In this document: positions 33,301 through 35,662 of the stretch, one piece after another
Position numbering within the stretch: the stretch's first letter is position 1
Layout of the letters: every line of letters begins with the position of its first letter
NCBI RefSeq assembly: GCF_001949145.1
Contig: NW_019091590.1
Coordinates: 184,892 to 220,553 of the forward strand
DNA from: Acanthaster planci
Taxonomy: Eukaryota; Echinodermata; Asteroidea; Valvatida; Acanthasteridae
Reading direction: 5' to 3'
Length of the DNA: 35,662 nucleotides
Notes under the pieces: generated by a model
Database searches by the model: none
Told to the model about the DNA's origin: nothing
The model's input: the letters and a program-made list of their open reading frames with translations, nothing else
Translations under genes and position numbers: made by a program

Positions 33301-35311
33301 TTTTGTTCTAGTCGAATTCTCAGAGTTCCAATTACCTGTCCGAGGTTTGCTCAGCAAAGACAACGATTTTAGAATGCACAGCGTTAGCACCACAGAATGC
33401 TACTTCCAAGAGTTTGGCCGTGCTGCCTTCGCAGTAATGGAAGAATTGTCGAGGTCACTGACCGGAGGGTTAACAAGGGCCCATTGCTGATGATCCTTCC
33501 AATGTATAGACTCAGTGTCTAATTTAAGCTTGTGTGAAATTTTCATTTTGCCATTTTTAAGGGCAGTGTTGTGCCTTTTTCTTGTCAATTTATATTGTTT
33601 TTACGAATTCAAAGGCAGACGTGTTGTCATTTTAGGAAGAAACGTCCTTGTCACTGGTAAATTTAAATTGTGCTGCAATGACAGATGTTTGGCTGTCTTA
33701 AGTTATTTTTTATTCTTTGGTGCTTTGTTGCCTCACAAAGATTAGGAGCTTATTTCTAGCCATTTGTACCATGCATGTTAACCATGGAAAATTTATGGCA
33801 TGGGTCCTTCAGTGACCAGTAACGCAGACAAACACGTGCTGCACAGTGCGTGACTTTTTTGGGCTGGAATCGTCACAAGACGCACCTGCTTTCATTTTTT
33901 TTTAATCTACCACAAAGTCTCCTGCATGTTTTTCGTCAGATCCCGTCCCAGTGATCACCAACTGCCCATCTGACGTCATGCTCAATGTCACCCACCCGAG
34001 TGGTGTGGCCGTGGGCGTCTGGGTAGAGCCCACCGCAGTCAGCGGCAGGGAGGTGGTGCCGTTTTCTGAGCGGACCCGTCGGCCTGGGTCCAGCTTTGGG
34101 GAAGGGACGACCGTGGTGACCTACGTGTTCCGGGACTCCAAGGGTTACGAGGCCACGTGTTCGTTCACCGTGAATGTCGCTGTCATCATGAGAGGTAAGT
34201 CTTGTCAGTCCTATTCTGGAGACGTATTTACATTTTCATCTCTCACTCTTTCATTTTCTTGTACGTCCAAGGGAGTGCTGAATTTACCAGGGATGTAATT
34301 TCCGGGAAATTTTCTTGGATGTTTGTCTCCCAGATCACGGACTTTAAAAATAGTTGAATGGTTTTGGTTTCTTCTTTGTATTGTTTGGGAGATTCACCTG
34401 ATTATAAACGGTCATTTTTGAGACAAGGTATGCCATATTAGCTTCTAAATTGCCTTCAGTGTCACAGTAATTTGTTGTCATTGATTAACCCCTCTATCGA
34501 ATATTTGGTGGATTTTTTTCTCCTTTTTTTCCATCCACGCTATGTTTATAGTGTTCATCAAACTGTGAGCTGATGACCTGTTACAAGAACAAGAGAATAA
34601 TTCACAATGCCAAAAAGTCCCAGACTCACTACAAAGAGATACAAAAGAGACACAACCACTATGAAGGATGAAGAAAGATCCCCGCTCTTTCATACTATTG
34701 GAACCTTGGGAGATGGAAACTGATTCCGGCCAAGGGTTAATTTTCTGCAAACTTTACAAGCCCGGACAAAATAGTGGGCATTTTTTGTAAATATCAAATC
34801 TTTATGTTTGATGTTAATCTTTCCAGTTAATCAAGTGTAACTGCACCTTTGGACTCATTGCATGTGAAATCTTTCTATGAATAGGGTGTAAAAGGAAATT
34901 TAGAGGCAGAAACAGAAGAGCAGTTGTGTTTGAAAAAGTGGACAAGATTGTAACATTTCTGATTTCATGTGTATCTGAGCTTTTGCATACCTATCATGCA
35001 GTGATCCAAAAGTGTTTCATTTCCACCTGTAGTCATTCCAGATCCACCCATTTCAGTCGATGTTGCCAACGTCACAACATCATCTGCTGTTGTGACCTGG
35101 ATTGGGCCAAATTCGACCTTTGACTCTGTTGTGGTGACCGTCTCCAGCGCCAAGACCACAAACGTGACCTCCCTCACTGCACCTCAGAACTCGCTGGTCC
35201 TGACGGCACTGATACCCGACACCAACTACACAGTCGAAGTATCCACTGTGATTGGCACTGATATAAACTTGCAGGAAGTCAGTGAACCAGTCGTAGCGTT
35301 TTTCAGAACAG
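12321..35311 (+). CDS. Gene B, 5' part: secreted/membrane EGF-HYR-FN3 protein (21 exons, 3' incomplete)
   Basis: Model: join(12321..12393, 13345..13455, 18114..18215, 18992..19258, 20025..20282, 20980..21084, 22149..22259, 22966..23073, 24066..24329, 24969..25223, 26040..26294, 27119..27373, 27929..28183, 28874..29122, 29260..29523, 30644..30889, 31810..32085, 32595..32840, 32984..33259, 33940..34194, 35033..>35311). This gives about 1503 codons, and the gene continues to the right. Architecture is signal peptide, EGF2, HYR2, EGF3, HYR6, then FN3-HYR-FN3-HYR-FN3-HYR-FN3. All junctions are phase 1. I infer a large extracellular adhesion or matrix protein, possibly with a transmembrane end like gene A. 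The FN3 modules and the HYR-FN3 alternation are not seen in the part of gene A visible here. Confidence 0.87.
13345..13455 (+). CDS. Gene B exon 2: EGF domain
   Basis: This is a 37-residue phase 1-1 exon between TTTAAG and GTGAGT. Six cysteines read GCRCENGGTC, then IRCACPTGYRGILC. The acceptor is a tandem AAGGAG, so use of the second AG (exon from 13348) would drop one glycine only. Confidence 0.9.
14534..15080 (+). repeat. Pair of diverged direct repeats, about 400 bp apart
   Basis: Copy 1 starts at 14534 and copy 2 at 14934. Both run AAAAGGAGA-TTGTTTG..., then GATTGTG-AAAT, then GCCAGGATCA and CCTTGG in the same order with moderate divergence. They look like two copies of one repeat family. 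Confidence 0.55.
16381..17476. repeat. Long inverted repeat arms flanking about 0.9 kb
   Basis: The left arm 16381-16490 and right arm 17381-17476 pair in inverse orientation. A perfect 23-bp core lies at 16388-16410 and 17449-17471, and similarity continues through GGAGACC and AGGCCTTTTC. This could be a larger foldback transposon or two opposed copies of a repeat. Confidence 0.6.
16625..16916. mobile_element. TIR MITE (about 292 bp)
   Basis: Perfect 18-bp inverted ends lie at 16625-16642 and 16899-16916, each reading TATATGTTACGCCCCAAC from its outer end. A probable TA target duplication lies at the outer ends. An internal perfect palindrome arm pair GTCCCAAC / GTTGGGAC (16869-16888) lies near the right end. 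Non-coding. Confidence 0.7.
18114..18215 (+). CDS. Gene B exon 3: EGF domain
   Basis: This is a 34-residue phase 1-1 exon between CCAACAG and GTAAGA. Six cysteines read NCRCENGGVC, then YECSCQEGYDGLLC. It follows the longest intron in the window (4.66 kb). Confidence 0.9.
18992..19258 (+). CDS. Gene B exon 4: HYR domain
   Basis: This is an 89-residue phase 1-1 exon between TTTGTAG and GTAAGT. Its landmarks are LPPEIFNCPSDF, VTWVEPYATDNSG, VVYTYTDQSGLSSEC and RFTVTVV. The turn usually written PG-x-x-F-x-x-G is replaced by APNFYAQSNYDF, so this loop is divergent. Confidence 0.9.
20025..20282 (+). CDS. Gene B exon 5: divergent HYR domain
   Basis: This is an 86-residue phase 1-1 exon between AACTAG and GTGAGG. 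It retains the SGCPADI start, VVNWLEP, HAPGSIFFLGSTLVTYIF and the second Cys in SMCTFTVNV. The D-N-S-G loop is replaced by PAAVSQEV and the TD.xGN loop by TGEASQVQ, so loop residues are lost while the framework is kept. Confidence 0.9.
20980..21084 (+). CDS. Gene B exon 6: EGF domain
   Basis: This is a 35-residue phase 1-1 exon between CTGCAG and GTGAGT. Six cysteines read ACQCENGGTC, then VRCMCRAGYSGILC. It is the first of three consecutive EGF exons. Confidence 0.92.
21233..21366. repeat. Small foldback element
   Basis: The 13-bp ends CTATTTCATGGGG (21233-21245) and CCCCATGAAATAG (21354-21366) are perfect inverses, 134 bp overall. The TTTCATGG core resembles the ends of the 7600-7838 element, so they may be related. 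Confidence 0.45.
22149..22259 (+). CDS. Gene B exon 7: EGF domain
   Basis: This is a 37-residue phase 1-1 exon between TGCCTAG and GTGAGT. Six cysteines read TCLCQNSGIC, then VSCLCPRGYRGVLC. It was found by hand because no methionine opens a long frame here. Confidence 0.9.
22966..23073 (+). CDS. Gene B exon 8: EGF domain
   Basis: This is a 36-residue phase 1-1 exon between TTGCACAG and GTAAGT. Six cysteines read RCDCENGGTC, then TMCICPSGFSGILC. The window's ATG-opened frame at 22882-23145 overlaps it but is out of frame and is a shadow. Confidence 0.9.
24066..24329 (+). CDS. Gene B exon 9: HYR tandem copy R1
   Basis: This is an 88-residue phase 1-1 exon between CTTAAAG and GTGAGT, the first of five near-identical HYR exons. 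Its landmarks are DTSPPTITFCPASF, AATWPQPQAEDDSG, NVPVGTVVNVG, YKFTDAAGN and FCNFTITV (an N-F-T sequon). It is three codons longer than the other copies: a TIIINP stretch (two extra isoleucine-type codons) and one extra codon near the start. Confidence 0.93.
24565..24683. mobile_element. 119-bp MITE inserted in the R1-R2 intron
   Basis: The segment starts GGCTGC and ends CGGCC, with imperfect inverted arms sharing AGAGCTA. It is flanked by TTA (24562-24564) and TCA (24684-24686). The homologous R4-R5 intron lacks the segment and shows a single TCA at 27579-27581, an empty site. A 3-bp target duplication suggests PIF/Harbinger. Confidence 0.6.
24969..25223 (+). CDS. Gene B exon 10: HYR tandem copy R2
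   Basis: This is an 85-residue phase 1-1 exon between GATTACAG and GTGAGT. The 5' two thirds are almost identical to the other copies. The 3' part differs: GNVLNVMYKF and NVASCNFTITV. The cysteines and the NFT sequon are kept. Confidence 0.93.
26040..26294 (+). CDS. Gene B exon 11: HYR tandem copy R3
   Basis: This is an 85-residue phase 1-1 exon between CATTACAG and GTGAGT. It has no internal methionine opening a long + frame, so it is easily missed. An antisense frame covers it. It reads APVDTSPPTITFC, WPQPQAEDDSG, GDILEVVYKF and NIAFCNFTVTVL. The second D of DILD is E here. Confidence 0.92.
26701..26872. mobile_element. Foldback MITE with about 54-bp inverted arms
   Basis: The left arm 26701-26755 and right arm 26818-26872 pair with few mismatches (both include GCCTCCAAGAGT and TTGGCCAATCA). 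Pairing continues inward through GTCGACCC, leaving a short loop. TA at both outer ends may be the target duplication. Confidence 0.65.
27119..27373 (+). CDS. Gene B exon 12: HYR tandem copy R4
   Basis: This is an 85-residue phase 1-1 exon between CATTACAG and GTGAGT. Copy-specific changes are TSRDPV (S to R), TWLQPQ (P to L) and DDAG (S to A in the DDSG loop). About 14 of 255 bases differ from R3 by eye. The intron after it is homologous to the intron after R1. Confidence 0.92.
27929..28183 (+). CDS. Gene B exon 13: HYR tandem copy R5
   Basis: This is an 85-residue phase 1-1 exon between CATTACAG and GTGAGT. It keeps DTSPPTITFC, the DDSG loop and NVAFCNFTVTA. Its distinguishing change is AIWPQP for ATWPQP. 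The upstream intron flank aligns with that of R2, supporting a two-exon block duplication. Confidence 0.92.
28217..28405. mobile_element. piggyBac-like MITE (189 bp)
   Basis: TTAA lies at both ends (28217-28220, 28402-28405), followed inward by CCCCTTCACGGTGG and, inverted, CCCCTTCGCTATGG. TTAA target duplication with CCC-type inverted ends is the piggyBac hallmark. Non-coding. Confidence 0.65.
28874..29122 (+). CDS. Gene B exon 14: HYR domain
   Basis: This is an 83-residue phase 1-1 exon between TTTGTAG and GTAAGA. Its landmarks are NIPPTIIFCPPDI, VTWAMPQVSDNSG, LPGLFVMAG, YVFTDESGNQATC and FNIIIT. It is not part of the near-identical array. Only 137 bp separate it from the following FN3 exon. 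Confidence 0.92.
29260..29523 (+). CDS. Gene B exon 15: fibronectin type III-like domain
   Basis: This is an 88-residue phase 1-1 exon between TTCCCAG and GTAAAT. It has an FN3-type layout: LDPPKGISVVNVTTTAATLAL, an FDSYIVKV C strand, LSDLMPGTSYKVSVVSAI in the E-F region, and a final LEFTTG strand. The usual B-strand Trp is absent. NVT sequon near the start. The order (L-P-x-T-x-Y motif) supports FN3 rather than HYR. Confidence 0.85.
29524..30643 (+). other. Intron with degenerate GTTTGTG-ATTGGGTA repeats
   Basis: Related copies of a roughly 25-bp motif (GAGTTTGTGGCGTTGGGTA type) occur near 29888, 30193, 30296 and 30336. A CpG-rich patch with short palindromes (TCCGCTCAGAGCGGA) lies at about 30395-30470. 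No exon was recognised. Confidence 0.45.
30644..30889 (+). CDS. Gene B exon 16: HYR domain (pair copy 1)
   Basis: This is an 82-residue phase 1-1 exon between CATGCAG and GTCAGC. Its landmarks are DVTAPVISGCPSDI, NWTEPTAVDDSG, HEPGAVFADESTNVTYTFTDATGN and the Cys in KCVFSV, ending KRIL. NWT and NVT sequons are present. The donor has C at +3, unlike the GTGAGA of its paralogue at 32841, so it may be weaker. Confidence 0.9.
31042..31113 (+). repeat. 18-bp minisatellite, four units
   Basis: The unit is CATTTGTTTGTTTGTTGT, with units starting at 31042, 31060, 31078 and 31096, each with at most two or three substitutions. It lies within the intron 30890-31809, which otherwise shows nothing recognisable. 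Confidence 0.9.
31810..32085 (+). CDS. Gene B exon 17: fibronectin type III-like domain
   Basis: This is a 92-residue phase 1-1 exon between GTTTACAG and GTACCA. It reads VLEPPTSVSLINVTTTSVLL, FDNYVVNVQG, a GLMTGTNYTVSVSTAVALGTENEVVSEPVSL loop-strand series, and NFTTG. NVT, NAT and NYT sequons are visible. It is close in sequence to the FN3 at 32984. Confidence 0.88.
32595..32840 (+). CDS. Gene B exon 18: HYR domain (pair copy 2)
   Basis: This is an 82-residue phase 1-1 exon between TTACAG and GTGAGA. About 71 of 82 residues match exon 16 by eye; differences include DLMAP for DVTAP, LVPVVS for LDLAVS and ADNTAECVFIV for TGNVAKCVFSV. It is separated from its FN3 partner by a 143-bp intron. 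Confidence 0.92.
32984..33259 (+). CDS. Gene B exon 19: fibronectin type III-like domain
   Basis: This is a 92-residue phase 1-1 exon between ATCGCAG and GTAAAT. It reads VLEPPASISLFNVTATFATF, FDTYVVTVRG, LPDLMPDTNYTMTVSTAVAYGTDNEVISEP and EFSTG. It has the same length as exon 17 and matches it along its whole length, so the HYR-FN3 pair was duplicated as a unit. Confidence 0.9.
33940..34194 (+). CDS. Gene B exon 20: divergent HYR domain
   Basis: This is an 85-residue phase 1-1 exon between TCGTCAG and GTAAGT. It starts DPVPVITNCPSDV and keeps VWVEPTAV, RRPGSSFGEGTTVVTYVFRDSKGYEATC and FTVNV. The DNSG loop is replaced by SGREV. It has several arginines, including SERTRRP. Confidence 0.9.
34195..35032 (+). 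other. Intron with a possible piggyBac-like remnant
   Basis: TTAACCCCT at 34485 and the inverse AGGGTTAA ending at 34740 could be the ends of a roughly 256-bp element. The inverted match beyond CCC is poor, so this is tentative. Nothing else was seen. Confidence 0.3.
35033..35311 (+). CDS. Gene B exon 21: fibronectin type III-like domain (last exon seen)
   Basis: This is a 93-residue phase 1-1 exon between CCTGTAG and GTATTT. It reads IPDPPISVDVANVTTSSAVVTW, FDSVVVTVSS, LTALIPDTNYTVEVSTVIGTD and FFRTG. Unlike the other three FN3 modules, it has the B-strand Trp (VVTWIGP). The gene continues past the window. Confidence 0.88.
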
Positions 35312-35610
35312 GTATTTGATGATGAAAGAAAACCTGGCATTGAACTTTCAGCACAAAAACCAACAGTTTTTCGGGCTTGTGACTCTCCACTGGATTAGCC
35401 GATTACTCATTTTTTGCTTCCCTGTTTGAAGTACAATAGAAAACAAAGTAACAAATGTTGTGCAAATTTATTCTTGCCAAGTTTTCCTCTAAATCCCCAG
35501 TAGAATGCCTGATAAATGTTTCTGAGGAGTTTCTTACTTGCAACAGTTTCCTTAGTCTTAAATACAAGAACCACAACGCACAAATACATCTTGAAGATAG
35601 TCAAGTCAGA

Positions 35611-35659
35611 GTCAGAGTCAAGTGAAGCAGCTGTACCCGCTGCTTCACTTGACTCTGAC
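35611..35659. repeat. Perfect inverted repeat, 21-bp stem with 7-bp loop
   Basis: The arm 35611-35631 (starting GTCAGAGTCAAGTGAAGC) is the exact inverse of 35639-35659, with loop TGTACCC. An extra TCAGAG unit precedes the left arm. It lies in the intron after the last FN3 exon, or at an element edge. Confidence 0.9.
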
Positions 35660-35662
35660 CGG

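Noticed and set aside
34068-34085. RTRR inside the HYR at 33940 as a second furin site
   Set aside because: It is followed by proline, which disfavours furin cleavage, and lies within a folded domain rather than a linker.
34485-34740. Second piggyBac-like MITE
   Set aside because: TTAA and CCC are present at both ends, but inverted similarity stops after a few bases; kept only as a low-confidence note.

Overview
The window is eukaryotic nuclear DNA. Coding sequence is cut into short exons bounded by GT...AG introns, and every coding exon I could place encodes one extracellular module (HYR/hyalin repeat, EGF or fibronectin type III) with phase-1 boundaries on both sides. Long HYR+EGF arrays, moderate GC content and introns full of small terminal-inverted-repeat elements suggest a marine invertebrate deuterostome (echinoderm, hemichordate or amphioxus). 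I cannot name the species from sequence alone.

Layout, all on the + strand. (1) Positions 1-9801 hold the 3' half of gene A, ten coding exons and about 588 codons: a partial HYR, four complete HYR domains, a four-cysteine EGF-like half-module, a 45-nt microexon encoding a furin-type RKRR site, two EGF domains, then a single transmembrane helix with a 21-residue basic-start tail. (2) 9802 to about 11440 is its probable 3' UTR, ending at two AATAAA signals followed by GT-rich sequence. (3) 11440-12180 is intergenic with nothing recognised. (4) 12180-12320 is a CpG-rich probable promoter/5' leader. (5) 12321 to the window end holds the 5' part of gene B, 21 coding exons and about 1503 codons: signal peptide, EGF x2, HYR x2, EGF x3, five near-identical tandem HYR exons, one more HYR, then an alternating FN3-HYR-FN3-HYR-FN3-HYR-FN3 series running off the right edge.

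Both genes look like cell-surface or extracellular-matrix proteins for adhesion or recognition. They lie in tandem, share the same module families and exon phase, and may be paralogues in a cluster. Because every exon is symmetric 1-1, exons can be skipped, duplicated or shuffled without a frameshift, and gene B shows this directly. The five-exon HYR array includes a two-exon block (exon-intron-exon) copied with its intron, and the HYR-FN3 pair is also duplicated.

Introns carry several mobile elements with recognisable ends: a hAT-like MITE beside a splice acceptor, a PIF/Harbinger-like 841-bp element just after a splice donor, a piggyBac-like MITE with TTAA sites, a tRNA-SINE-like sequence, several foldback elements, an 18-bp minisatellite and a perfect 21-bp-stem hairpin at the right edge. 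I saw no CRISPR array, rRNA, tRNA gene, or host or viral replication gene.

Introns in which I saw nothing beyond ordinary non-coding sequence: 145-643, 908-1577, 6072-6550, 6596-6879, 8764-9589, 12394-13344 (apart from the acceptor), 18216-18991, 19259-20024, 20283-20979, 22260-22965, 23074-24065, 25224-26039, 29123-29259, 32086-32594, 32841-32983, 33260-33939 and 35312-35590.
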